Part shown: one piece after another, positions 7,577 through 15,554 of the stretch
How positions within the stretch are numbered: position 1 is the stretch's first letter
Layout of the letters: the number at the start of each line of letters is the position of its first letter
From: an uncultured Lachnospiraceae bacterium
GTDB taxonomy: Bacteria; Bacillota; Clostridia; Lachnospirales; Lachnospiraceae
DNA: 43,895 bases
Direction of reading: 5' to 3'
NCBI GenBank assembly: GCA_947566645.1
Contig: CANOKL010000036.1
Span: 1 to 43,895 of the forward strand
Program-made: the position numbers and the translations under genes
The notes under the pieces: generated by a model
What the model saw: only the letters and a program-made list of their open reading frames with translations
What the model was told of the DNA's origin: nothing
Databases searched by the model: none

Positions 7577-8956
7577 CTATTTATTTAGGAGATTTTCCCC
7601 AATATTTACAACGTCTCCGGCTCCCATAGTTATCAACAAGTCACCTTTCTGGCATTTTTCCATGCAGAAGCTTTCAATCTCTGCGAAACTGCCAAAGTAG
7701 TACGCATCGCATCCTTTTTCCTTCAGGGCATCTGCCAGATCCTTTGAGGATATGCCCAGTGTGTCAGTCTCCCTGGCTGCATAGATGTCTGCAAGGATGA
7801 TATGGTCTGTGTGAGACAGTGCCCTGACAAAATCGGAGAACAGCGCCTTTGTTCTCGTGTAGGTGTGGGGCTGGAAGACGCACCAGATCTCACGGTGAGG
7901 GTAATGCCTTGCTGCCGTGAGACTTGCGGTGATCTCTGTGGGGTGATGGGCATAGTCGTCGATGATGGTAAAGCCATTTACCTCTCCCTTATATTCAAAA
8001 CGGCGGTCCGTGCCGGTGAATTCCTTAAGCCCTTTTTGCGCTGCTTCGGCGGAAATATGAAGCTGGTCGCAGGCAGCCAGGGCGGCCAGGGCGTTGGATA
8101 CATTGTGGTCGCCGCTTACAGACAGGGAGATGTGTTCCTTTTGTACTCCGTTCTTTAGAAGGTCAAAGGATGCCTCCCCCAGCTCGTTGTGTGTAATGTT
8201 CACTGCGCTGTAATCCATGGAAGAACCGCAGCCATAGGTGACAACCCTGCAGGGCAGGCCGGCGGTGATCTCATCGATCCGGTCGATCTCTCCATTTATC
8301 ACCAGGCAGCCGTCTGACGGGAGGAGTTCTGCGAATCTCCGGAAGGACCGGCGGATATCATCAAGATCTTTGAAAAAGTCCAGGTGGTCCTCATCTATAT
8401 TTAATATAATACTGATCTTCGGGAAAAAGTGCAGGAAGCTGTTCGTATACTCGCAGGCCTCCGTAAGGAAAATGTCAGGTCCGCCCACACGGATATTTCC
8501 ACCGATTGCCTTTAGGATTCCGCCTACGGATATGGTCGGGTCCATGTCTGCGGCAAGAAGAATGTGGGACAGCATGGAGGTGGTTGTGGTCTTCCCGTGT
8601 GTGCCGGATACGGCGACAGGAACCTTATAATTTGTCATAAGCTGCCCTAAAAGCTCCGCACGGCTTAGCATGGGGAGCCCCTTTACGGCAGCAGCATGGT
8701 ATTCTTCGTTATCCTCATGTATGGCAGCGGTATAGACTACGACATCAATTCCTTCTATTATATTAGAAGCCTTCTGTCCATAGAAGACAGTGGCGCCGGC
8801 GCGCTCAAGATGACTGGTAAGCGCAGACTCCTTATTGTCAGAGCCGGATACGGTGAAGCCCTCTTTAAGAAGAATTTCGGCGAGACCGCTCATGCTGATG
8901 CCGCCGATTCCGATAAAATGTATGTGTGCAGGTTGGTTAAAATTGATTCTATACAT
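7577..8956 (-). CDS. murC: UDP-N-acetylmuramate--L-alanine ligase
   Basis: The enzyme adds L-Ala to UDP-MurNAc in cytosolic peptidoglycan precursor synthesis. It is 459 aa from the chosen ATG at 8956, which has ACGGAGGAAG a few bases upstream; the longer frame extends 42 codons upstream without homology. Seen: N-terminal dinucleotide-type glycine motif HFIGIGGISMSG, ATP loop SGTHGKTTTTSM at about 118-129, HHPTEI in DDYAHHPTEI, and the C-terminal GAGDV. It is separated from dnaD by about 200 bp holding the DnaA boxes. Assignment is firm. Confidence 0.96.
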   Translation of the reverse strand: MYRINFNQPAHIHFIGIGGISMSGLAEILLKEGFTVSGSDNKESALTSHLERAGATVFYGQKASNIIEGIDVVVYTAAIHEDNEEYHAAAVKGLPMLSRAELLGQLMTNYKVPVAVSGTHGKTTTTSMLSHILLAADMDPTISVGGILKAIGGNIRVGGPDIFLTEACEYTNSFLHFFPKISIILNIDEDHLDFFKDLDDIRRSFRRFAELLPSDGCLVINGEIDRIDEITAGLPCRVVTYGCGSSMDYSAVNITHNELGEASFDLLKNGVQKEHISLSVSGDHNVSNALAALAACDQLHISAEAAQKGLKEFTGTDRRFEYKGEVNGFTIIDDYAHHPTEITASLTAARHYPHREIWCVFQPHTYTRTKALFSDFVRALSHTDHIILADIYAARETDTLGISSKDLADALKEKGCDAYYFGSFAEIESFCMEKCQKGDLLITMGAGDVVNIGENLLNK

Positions 8957-9099
8957 GAAACTTCCTCCGTTTTTTATAGTAATACAAAAAGATTCTTCTT
9001 CATATATTATAAACATATATCTGCAAAAAACCAACAAAAAGTTTTTTGGTATATTTTCATAAAAAGTATTTTTAAAATACAATTTATTTGTAAAATTTG

Positions 9100-9128
9100 T
9101 TCACTTAATGGAAAATATATGATATAAT
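9100..9128 (+). promoter_or_regulatory. candidate promoter of glgC-glgD
   Basis: TTCACT (9100-9105) and TATAAT (9123-9128) have a 17-bp spacer in very A/T-rich DNA, 34 bp before the glgC start. Confidence 0.5.
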
Positions 9129-9162
9129 ATACTCAGCAGACATTTTTAGAAGGAGTGATGAC

Positions 9163-10437
9163 ATGAGAAAAAAAGAAATGATAGCAATGTTGCTGGCAGG
9201 AGGACAGGGCAGCAGACTTGGAGTCCTTACGGCAAAGGTTGCCAAGCCGGCCGTTGCTTTCGGTGGCAAATACAGAATTATCGACTTTCCACTTAGCAAC
9301 TGTATTAACTCAGGGATTGATACTGTCGGAGTACTGACACAGTATCAGCCGCTCAGACTTAACACACATATCGGAATCGGTATCCCGTGGGATCTGGACC
9401 GCAACATCGGCGGTGTCACGATTCTCCCTCCATATGAGAAGAGTGCCAACAGTGAATGGTATACCGGTACGGCGAACGCTATTTATCAGAATCTGGATTA
9501 TATGGAGACTTTTAATCCGGATTACGTACTGATTCTTTCCGGCGACCATATCTATAAGATGGATTATGAGGTTATGCTGGATTATCATAAAGAGAATAAA
9601 GCTGATGTAACAATCGCAGCTATGCCGGTGCCGAAGGAAGAGGCAAGCCGTTTCGGAATTGTGGTTACAGATGACGGCGGGAAGATCACGGAGTTCCAGG
9701 AGAAGCCGCCGGAGCCGAAGAGCAATCTGGCTTCCATGGGTATTTACATTTTCAGCTGGCCGGCGCTAAGAGAGGCGTTAGTCGCACTGAAGGACGAGCC
9801 TGGATGTGACTTTGGAAAGCATATTATCCCGTACTGCCACGAGAAGGGTGAGCGGCTCTTTGCCTACGAGTATAATGGATACTGGAAGGATGTAGGAACG
9901 CTCGGTTCATACTGGGAAGCGAACATGGAGCTGATAGATATCATTCCGGAATTCAATCTGTATGAAGAGTTCTGGAAGATCTATACGAACAGCGGAATCC
10001 TTCCGCCCCAGTATATTTCCGGACAGTCCGTAATCGAGAGAAGCATTATAGGAAATGGCTCCGAAGTGTATGGACATGTTCATAATTGTATTATTGGTTC
10101 CGGCGTGACCATTGAGGAGGGCGCTGTGATCCGGGATTCGATCATTATGAAGGATGTACGGATCGGAAAGGGATGTGTGATTGACAAGTCTATTGTTGCC
10201 GAGAGCTGTAAGATCGGTAACAATGTTACACTTGGAATCGGCAGTGATGTGCCGAACAAGCTGAAGCCGGCGATCTATTCCTTTGGCCTTGTTACAATAG
10301 GAGAGAATTCTGTGATACCCGATGGTGTACAGATTGGAAAGAATACGGCCATCAGCGGTGTTACGACAAAAGAGGATTACCCGGATGGTGTACTGGAAAG
10401 TGGAGAAACATTAATAAAGGCAGGTGAAGTGGCATGA
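9163..10437 (+). CDS. glgC: glucose-1-phosphate adenylyltransferase, catalytic subunit
   Basis: It makes ADP-glucose for glycogen synthesis. The 424-aa protein starts after an AGAAGGAG site. Seen: nucleotidyltransferase motif [15 protein letters not shown], sugar-phosphate residues in [12 protein letters not shown], catalytic [20 protein letters not shown], and a C-terminal left-handed beta helix (repeats such as [18 protein letters not shown]). It overlaps glgD by 4 bp (ATGA), a typical heteromeric GlgC/GlgD arrangement in Firmicutes. Confidence 0.96.
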   Translation: MRKKEMIAMLLAGGQGSRLGVLTAKVAKPAVAFGGKYRIIDFPLSNCINSGIDTVGVLTQYQPLRLNTHIGIGIPWDLDRNIGGVTILPPYEKSANSEWYTGTANAIYQNLDYMETFNPDYVLILSGDHIYKMDYEVMLDYHKENKADVTIAAMPVPKEEASRFGIVVTDDGGKITEFQEKPPEPKSNLASMGIYIFSWPALREALVALKDEPGCDFGKHIIPYCHEKGERLFAYEYNGYWKDVGTLGSYWEANMELIDIIPEFNLYEEFWKIYTNSGILPPQYISGQSVIERSIIGNGSEVYGHVHNCIIGSGVTIEEGAVIRDSIIMKDVRIGKGCVIDKSIVAESCKIGNNVTLGIGSDVPNKLKPAIYSFGLVTIGENSVIPDGVQIGKNTAISGVTTKEDYPDGVLESGETLIKAGEVA

Positions 10438-11552
10438 GAGCAGTAGGACTTATTTTAGCAGGCGGTAACAGTAACAAGATGCGGGAACTGACACACAGAC
10501 GTGCCGTAGCAGCGATGCCTGTCGCAGGAAGCTACCGGGCAATTGACTTTGCACTGAGCAATATGTCTAATTCCCATGTTCAGAAGGTGGCGGTACTTAC
10601 ACAATATAACGCACGTTCCCTGAATGAACATCTGAACTCTTCAAAATGGTGGGATTTCGGAAGAAAGCAGGGAGGTCTGTACGTATTTACACCAACCATT
10701 ACCATGGATAATGGATACTGGTACAGAGGAACAGCGGATGCAATCTATCAGAATCTTGATTTTCTGAGAAGATGCCATGAGCCGTATGTTGTCCTGACTT
10801 CAGGAGACGCTGTGTACAAGCTGGATTACAATAAGGTACTGGAGTACCATATTGCGAAGAAGGCGGATATTACGGTAGTATGCCGTGAGCTCGCAGACGA
10901 TGAGGATCCGAGCCGTTTTGGAACAATTAAGATGAATGATACCATGCGCATAGAAGAGTTCGAGGAGAAGCCGATGGTTACGAATGCAACCACCATCTCC
11001 ACCGGAATCTATATTATCAGAAGGAGACTTCTGATTGATCTGGTTGAGCACTGCGCAGAAGAAGAGAGACATGATTTTGTAACAGATATTCTCATTCGAT
11101 ACAAGAACCTTAAGAAGATCTATGGTTACAAGATTAAGGATTACTGGAGCAATATATCCACTGTAGACGCTTACTATAAGACGAACATGGATTTCCTGAA
11201 ACCCGAGGTGCGCGAATATTTCTTCAAGAAGCATCCGGAGATTTATTCAAAAGTAAGCGATCTGCCGCCGGCGAAGTATAATCCTGGCGCAACGGTGAAG
11301 AACAGCCTTGTTGCCAGCGGATGTATCATTAACGGAACCGTGGAAAATTCCGTTATATTTAAAAAGGTATTTGTCGGTAATAATTGCGTGATTAAGAATT
11401 CTATCATATTGAACGATGTTTATCTTGGGGACAATACGTACATTGAAAATTGTATCGTAGAAAGCCGTGATACAATAAGGGCAAATACGCGTCATGTGGG
11501 TGAAAATGGTGTGAAGGTAGTTGTGGAAAAGAATGAGAGGTATGCACTGTAG
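10434..11552 (+). CDS. glgD: GlgD, regulatory-type ADP-glucose pyrophosphorylase subunit
   Basis: This 372-aa paralogue of GlgC has a degraded active site: the nucleotide loop reads [20 protein letters not shown] rather than GGxGxRLxxLT, and the SGDxxYKxDY region reads [11 protein letters not shown]. In Firmicutes, GlgD pairs with GlgC and modulates it. The C-terminus again shows hexapeptide repeats ([20 protein letters not shown]). It is translationally coupled to glgC through ATGA. Confidence 0.93.
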   Translation: MRAVGLILAGGNSNKMRELTHRRAVAAMPVAGSYRAIDFALSNMSNSHVQKVAVLTQYNARSLNEHLNSSKWWDFGRKQGGLYVFTPTITMDNGYWYRGTADAIYQNLDFLRRCHEPYVVLTSGDAVYKLDYNKVLEYHIAKKADITVVCRELADDEDPSRFGTIKMNDTMRIEEFEEKPMVTNATTISTGIYIIRRRLLIDLVEHCAEEERHDFVTDILIRYKNLKKIYGYKIKDYWSNISTVDAYYKTNMDFLKPEVREYFFKKHPEIYSKVSDLPPAKYNPGATVKNSLVASGCIINGTVENSVIFKKVFVGNNCVIKNSIILNDVYLGDNTYIENCIVESRDTIRANTRHVGENGVKVVVEKNERYAL

Positions 11553-11585
11553 TGCGGCCTGGGTAAGAAAGGGGCTGACAAAAGT

Positions 11586-11858
11586 ATGCAGATTACAGAT
11601 GTACGCGTACGTAAAGTTGCAAAAGAGGGAAAATTAAAGGCTGTTGTATCTATTACACTGGACGACGAATTTGTTGTACATGATATTAAAGTAATAGAAG
11701 GGGAAAAAGGACATTTCATCGCGATGCCGAGTAAAAAAGCGCTGGATGGGGAATACAGAGATATCGCGCATCCGATTAATTCAGAGACAAGAGAGCGTAT
11801 TCAGAGTATAATCCTTGCAAAATATGAAGAAGTATTAAGCGAGCAGCCAGAAGAATAA
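11586..11858 (+). CDS. spoVG: SpoVG, RNA-binding regulator
   Basis: The 90-aa protein starts [19 protein letters not shown] and contains [23 protein letters not shown], the family core. SpoVG is an RNA/DNA-binding regulator of sporulation and envelope functions. A GAAAGGGGCTGAC stretch precedes the ATG. Its TAA stop (11856-11858) lies on the first bases of the palindrome that follows, so stop and repeat share sequence. Confidence 0.95.
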   Translation: MQITDVRVRKVAKEGKLKAVVSITLDDEFVVHDIKVIEGEKGHFIAMPSKKALDGEYRDIAHPINSETRERIQSIILAKYEEVLSEQPEE

Positions 11859-11899
11859 TTAGGGACGGGGCATTTTTAAAAATGCCCCGTCCCTAATTA
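11856..11899. repeat. REP palindrome 1, between convergent genes
   Basis: A perfect 44-bp palindrome with arms TAATTAGGGACGGGGCATTTTT. It contains the stop codons of both convergent genes: spoVG TAA at 11856-11858 and the pseudouridine synthase TAA (11897-11899, minus strand). It belongs to the window-wide family. Confidence 0.95.
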
Positions 11900-12622
11900 A
11901 GCCTCCGAAACTTCAAAATGCATGAGCTTGTTTGTTTTCGGATGGCAAAATTCCAATTTATATGCACAAAGGCAGATATCCTGCCACTCCTTTTGCTCTG
12001 TCTGTCTCGCTTTATCTGAGAACCTGGGGTTATACTTTGTATCACCAATGATCGGGCAGCCGGCAGCAGCGAGCTGTACACGTATCTGGTGGTGGCGGCC
12101 CGTATCCAGGCAGATGTCCAGTTCAGTCTCAATTGGGGACGGGGCATTTTTAAAAATGCCCCGTCCCCAATTAAAAACAGGGTGTCCCTTTTTGAGGGTT
12201 TTATAGTGGAGCCGTGCATATTTTGCCCCTTGCGTATCTTTTGTGCAGATGCGGGAAGTATTCGTGCGTCCGTCCTTCACCAGATAGTTTTCCAAAATTC
12301 CTTCAGGTACAGCAGGCGTGCCGTCTACGAGTGCGCGGTAATATTTCCCGAAACCATTGTGCGTCAGCTGTCTGTTTAGATTTTTCGCTGCAAATGGTGT
12401 TTTGGCAAATACGAGTATTCCGCTCACAGGCTGGTCGAGTCTGTGAATGACAGCGAGATAGGGCTCGCCGGGTGTATTTTTAGCCTGGGAGAGGTGATTT
12501 TTAACTAAACTGACCATATCAGGGCTTCCAATTTTGCAACATTCTGTTGCAAAACGGGGTGGTTTGAAGCAGACAATGATGTGTTCATCTTCGTAGAAAG
12601 CCTGTAAATTCAAGGGTTTCAT
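11897..12622 (-). CDS. RluA-family pseudouridine synthase carrying an in-frame REP insertion
   Basis: The enzyme isomerises uridine in rRNA or tRNA. The start at 12622 has GGAGG with 7-nt spacing; an upstream in-frame ATG at 12658 lacks this. The product is 241 aa with catalytic Asp63 in HRLDQPVSG and the conserved DTGRHHQIRVQLAAAGCPIIGD-type region split as LDTGRHHQIRVQ and GCPIIGDTKYNP. Residues 151-164 (NWGRGIFKNAPSPI) are encoded exactly by the 42-bp palindrome at 12131-12172, and about residues 143-150 by its linker. Relatives need only about six residues between YKTL and the strand before DTGRHHQ, so the insert probably sits in a surface loop. The stop is also repeat-derived. No S4 domain is seen. 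The exact RNA target is unknown. Confidence 0.88.
   Translation of the reverse strand: MKPLNLQAFYEDEHIIVCFKPPRFATECCKIGSPDMVSLVKNHLSQAKNTPGEPYLAVIHRLDQPVSGILVFAKTPFAAKNLNRQLTHNGFGKYYRALVDGTPAVPEGILENYLVKDGRTNTSRICTKDTQGAKYARLHYKTLKKGHPVFNWGRGIFKNAPSPIETELDICLDTGRHHQIRVQLAAAGCPIIGDTKYNPRFSDKARQTEQKEWQDICLCAYKLEFCHPKTNKLMHFEVSEA
12131..12172. repeat. REP palindrome 2, inserted inside a coding sequence
   Basis: A perfect 42-bp palindrome (arms AATTGGGGACGGGGCATTTTT), exactly 14 codons. On its right (to about 12197) follows a diverged copy of the family linker in reverse orientation (GGTGTCCCTTTTTGAG). The host reading frame runs through without a stop. Confidence 0.95.
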
Positions 12623-12827
12623 GGCATGACCTCCAATTTTTCCGTTGTTTTCTTCCATTTAACCATGAACAGGAGGAATATGCAACACGAAAAAAGTATG
12701 TTATAATAGATTCGCTTAATAAAAGTTACACACATCTTGTTGGAGGCTCTATTCTGACAGCTATCTAAAAAAGTATATTTGTATCTGAGTCTGGCGGGAA
12801 ATTTTAGGGAGAATTTCTCGCTTTGTC

Positions 12828-12856
12828 TTGACAAACATTTACCTATAGATTAAAAT
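12828..12856 (+). promoter_or_regulatory. promoter of the T-box/proS transcript
   Basis: TTGACA (12828-12833), 17-bp spacer, TAAAAT (12851-12856), just upstream of the leader RNA. Confidence 0.8.
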
Positions 12857-12875
12857 TACGATTATATTTAAATGG

Positions 12876-13101
12876 GTGTTGAAGAGGAATAGTATATGTA
12901 AGTGAGGCCCAGAGAGGGAATCGTATGGTGTGAGATTCCTGCCGGTGCTGCATAGAACCCGCCTTGGAGCTCCTGTGCGAGTGCACAGCGTCTGGCCAGC
13001 GTTAATGGTAATGAAGTGGGCTGTGAGTATCTGACAGCCAAGTAGGGTGGTACCGCCGAGCTTTTCGGTCCCTTTAGGGAATGAGAGCGCGGCGTTTTAT
13101 A
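12876..13101 (+). ncRNA. T-box riboswitch (proline-specific) upstream of proS
   Basis: The leader shows an AGAGAGGGAA-type stem I distal motif (12910-12920 region), the GAA-CCC-G specifier pattern with CCC at 12958-12960 (a Pro codon followed by a purine), and the T-box AGGGTGGTACCGCC at 13044-13057. A terminator-like stem (CGCCGAGC ... GAGCGCGGCG) ends in TTTT near 13096. Uncharged tRNA-Pro would stabilise the antiterminator and raise proS expression. T-box identity is strong; the exact specifier is moderately certain. Confidence 0.88.
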
Positions 13102-13170
13102 CTATACAGGGGTAATTGCTGATCCCTGCGCCGACAGTCATTCTATTATAAAGAAGAGGAGAAGAGAGAG

Positions 13171-14610
13171 ATGGCAAAGGAAAAACTGGTAAAGAATATT
13201 ACTCCCCGTGACAAGGATTTTGCGCAGTGGTACACAGATGTGGTGCGAGAAGCAGAGCTGTGTGATTATTCAAGTGTAAAAGGATGTCTGAATTATCTGC
13301 CGAATGGATATGCAATCTGGGAGCTGATACAGGCAGATCTTGACAGGCGCTTTAAAGAAACAGGAGTGGAAAATGTATCCCTTCCGCTTCTGATCCCAGA
13401 GAGCCTTTTGGAAAAAGAAACCGAGCATATTGATGGATTTGCTCCAGAGGTTGCCTGGGTAACACATGGAGGCATGGAGAGACTTCAGGAAAGGCTCTGC
13501 ATCCGGCCAACATCAGAGACATTATTCTGTGACCTGTGGGCAAGAACCGTAAAGTCGCACAGAGATCTTCCGAAGGTGTGGAACCAGTGGAATTCCGTAC
13601 TCCGCTGGGAAAAAACTACAAGACCGTTCCTGCGCTCCAGAGAATTTTTATGGCAGGAGGGACATACGATTCACGCAACCTATGAGGAAGCAGAAGAGCG
13701 TACGCTTCAGATGCTTCATGTATACGAGGACTGCTACAGAGAGACACTGGCAATTCCTTTTGTATCAGGACGAAAGGCAGAGCATGAAAAGTTTGCAGGA
13801 GCCCAGGACACTTACACCATCGAAGCACTGATGCATGATGGAAAGGCACTGCAGTCTGCTACAAGTCATTTCTTCGGGAGCGATTTCCCAGACGCATTCG
13901 GAATCAAGTATGTAGATAAGAACAATGAGCTTCACAGCGTATACGAGACCTCATGGGGATGGTCCACAAGGAGTATCGGCGGACTGATCATGGTTCACAG
14001 TGACGATGACGGCCTGGTTCTGCCGCCCCATGTAGCGCCGGTGGAATGCCGTGTAATCCCCATTGCCCAGCATAAAGAGGGCGTGCTTGACAGGGCATAC
14101 GCATTACATGATGAACTGAAAAAGGCAGGCTACAGAGTGAAGATTGATGCCTCTGAGAAGAGCCCTGGCTGGAAGTTCGCAGAGCAGGAGATTCTCGGAA
14201 TCCCAGTCCGTATTGAGATCGGACCGAAAGATATAGAGAACAATCAGGTTGTAGTTGTCCGCCGTGACAACCGTGAGAAGACCATTGTACCGCTGCCTGA
14301 GATTGCTGTAAAACTCCGTGACATCCTGGAGACCATGCAGCACGAGATGTACGACAGAGCAAAAGAATTCCTGGACAGCCACATTGATACAGCAGTTACC
14401 ATGGACGAGATGGAAGAAAAGTTCAAGGCAAACCGCGGATTCGTAAAGGCCTGCTGGTGCGGAGACCCAGAGTGCGAAGGCGAAGTAAAGTATGTGACAG
14501 GCGGCGCTGCCACCAGATGTCTGATTGAAGACGAAGAGATGATATCAGACAAATGCATCTGGTGCGGGAAGCCGGCAAAGCATATGGCATATTGGGGAAA
14601 ATCTTACTAA
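13171..14610 (+). CDS. proS: prolyl-tRNA synthetase, short archaeal/eukaryote-like type
   Basis: It charges tRNA-Pro. The 479-aa protein lacks the bacterial editing insertion. Class II motifs: RPTSETLFC, motif 2 FLRSREFLWQEGHT, and motif 3 near HSDDDGLVLPPHVAP. The C-terminal zinc-type domain has Cys residues in ACWCGDPECEG and CIWCGKPAKHM, ending with Tyr as in the family (AYWGKSY). An AAGAGGAGAAG site precedes the ATG. Expression is under the T-box leader. A REP unit begins right after its stop. Confidence 0.96.
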   Translation: MAKEKLVKNITPRDKDFAQWYTDVVREAELCDYSSVKGCLNYLPNGYAIWELIQADLDRRFKETGVENVSLPLLIPESLLEKETEHIDGFAPEVAWVTHGGMERLQERLCIRPTSETLFCDLWARTVKSHRDLPKVWNQWNSVLRWEKTTRPFLRSREFLWQEGHTIHATYEEAEERTLQMLHVYEDCYRETLAIPFVSGRKAEHEKFAGAQDTYTIEALMHDGKALQSATSHFFGSDFPDAFGIKYVDKNNELHSVYETSWGWSTRSIGGLIMVHSDDDGLVLPPHVAPVECRVIPIAQHKEGVLDRAYALHDELKKAGYRVKIDASEKSPGWKFAEQEILGIPVRIEIGPKDIENNQVVVVRRDNREKTIVPLPEIAVKLRDILETMQHEMYDRAKEFLDSHIDTAVTMDEMEEKFKANRGFVKACWCGDPECEGEVKYVTGGAATRCLIEDEEMISDKCIWCGKPAKHMAYWGKSY

Positions 14611-14679
14611 AATTGGGGACGGGGCAAAATTAAAAATGCCCCGTCCCAGATTGAAAATACCCTGTCCCCTTTTGAGAGG
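14611..14679. repeat. REP unit 3, left of the RAYT gene (palindrome plus inverted linker)
   Basis: Palindrome core 14616-14647 (GGGACGGGGC ... GCCCCGTCCC) with a less symmetrical A/T centre. It is followed by the family linker in reverse orientation (AGATTGAAAATACCCTGTCC, then CCTTTTGAG). It lies 1 nt after the proS stop and 22 nt before the RAYT start. Confidence 0.85.
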
Positions 14680-14701
14680 ATTCTCAGAAAGGAGGGAAGG
14701 A

Positions 14702-15481
14702 ATGCCAAGAAAAGCGAGACGAGTCAGTAAGACCGGCTGCTATCATGTGATAGTCAGAGGATTGAACAAGTCAGCGATCTTTAAGAGCAAGTCTGAGAAG
14801 ACGAGAATCTTGAACCTAATTAGAGAGAATATGGAAGGATACAATGTGATGATCTACGCATATTGTATCATGTCTAATCATCTTCATCTATTAATCAAAG
14901 CAGAGTTAGATGACCTTGCGTCATTTATGTCAAGAATTTCAACAAGTTTCGCCCATTACTATAACTACAGACACAGCAGAGTAGGTACTGTATTTCAGGA
15001 CCGGTACCGGAGCCAGTGCATTGAAAGCGAAAGCTACTTCTGGAACTGTCTTAGATATATCCATTTAAATCCAGTGAAAGCAGGAATCTGCAGGTATATG
15101 GAGGACTATACTTATAGCAGTATAGGGGAGTATTCCAGTCCTGGTGAAGAAGATAGAGAAATCTTATCGTCAGAAGCGCATGAAAAGATAAAAGAGAGAT
15201 TTCAGACACGTAAAGAGCTTATGGAATTTCATAAGCGGAGGGACAGATATTTCTTTTATGATATGCCTGAGGACGAGTTTTTACATCGAAAAGAAATTTC
15301 ATGGGATATTTTAAGGGATATGGAATACGAATTAAAGCTTCCTGCAAAAGAGATTTTGGATTATACTAAGACTAGAAGTAAGTTCGAAAAGGAATTAAAG
15401 GACTTATTCAAGATTTCAACACGGTCGGTAAAGGAACTGAGGGAAGCAATCGAAAAGGAGTTAAAAAAGGATGCATGCTAA
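14702..15481 (+). CDS. REP-associated tyrosine transposase (RAYT, Y1/IS200-like HUH family)
   Basis: The 259-aa protein is a single-strand DNA transposase-like endonuclease. Seen: N-terminal CYHVIVRGLNKSAIF, HUH motif H60-L-H62 in MSNHLHLLIK, GTVFQDRYRS, and the catalytic tyrosine Y119 in RYIHLNPVKAG. A C-terminal extension of about 120 residues is charged and helical (end: SVKELREAIEKELKK), possibly DNA-binding. The start at 14702 follows AGGAGGGAAGG; an in-frame ATG at 14636 lies inside the REP and would add 22 residues. It is a single copy with no IS-type ends, flanked by REP units in inverted orientation, which is the classic RAYT layout. All key residues are present, so it is probably active. 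Confidence 0.93.
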   Translation: MPRKARRVSKTGCYHVIVRGLNKSAIFKSKSEKTRILNLIRENMEGYNVMIYAYCIMSNHLHLLIKAELDDLASFMSRISTSFAHYYNYRHSRVGTVFQDRYRSQCIESESYFWNCLRYIHLNPVKAGICRYMEDYTYSSIGEYSSPGEEDREILSSEAHEKIKERFQTRKELMEFHKRRDRYFFYDMPEDEFLHRKEISWDILRDMEYELKLPAKEILDYTKTRSKFEKELKDLFKISTRSVKELREAIEKELKKDAC

Positions 15482-15482
15482 T

Positions 15483-15538
15483 TAGGGACAGGGTATAATC
15501 AATCTGGGACGGGGTATTTTTAATTTTACCCCGTCCCC
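15483..15538. repeat. REP unit 4, right of the RAYT gene (linker plus palindrome)
   Basis: A linker in forward orientation (AGGGACAGGGTATAATCAAT then CT) leads into the palindrome core 15506-15537 (GGGACGGGGT ... ACCCCGTCCC). It mirrors unit 3 on the other side of the RAYT gene. The SD of cca starts 4 nt after the core. Confidence 0.88.
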
Positions 15539-15554
15539 AAAGGAGGGTAACAGG

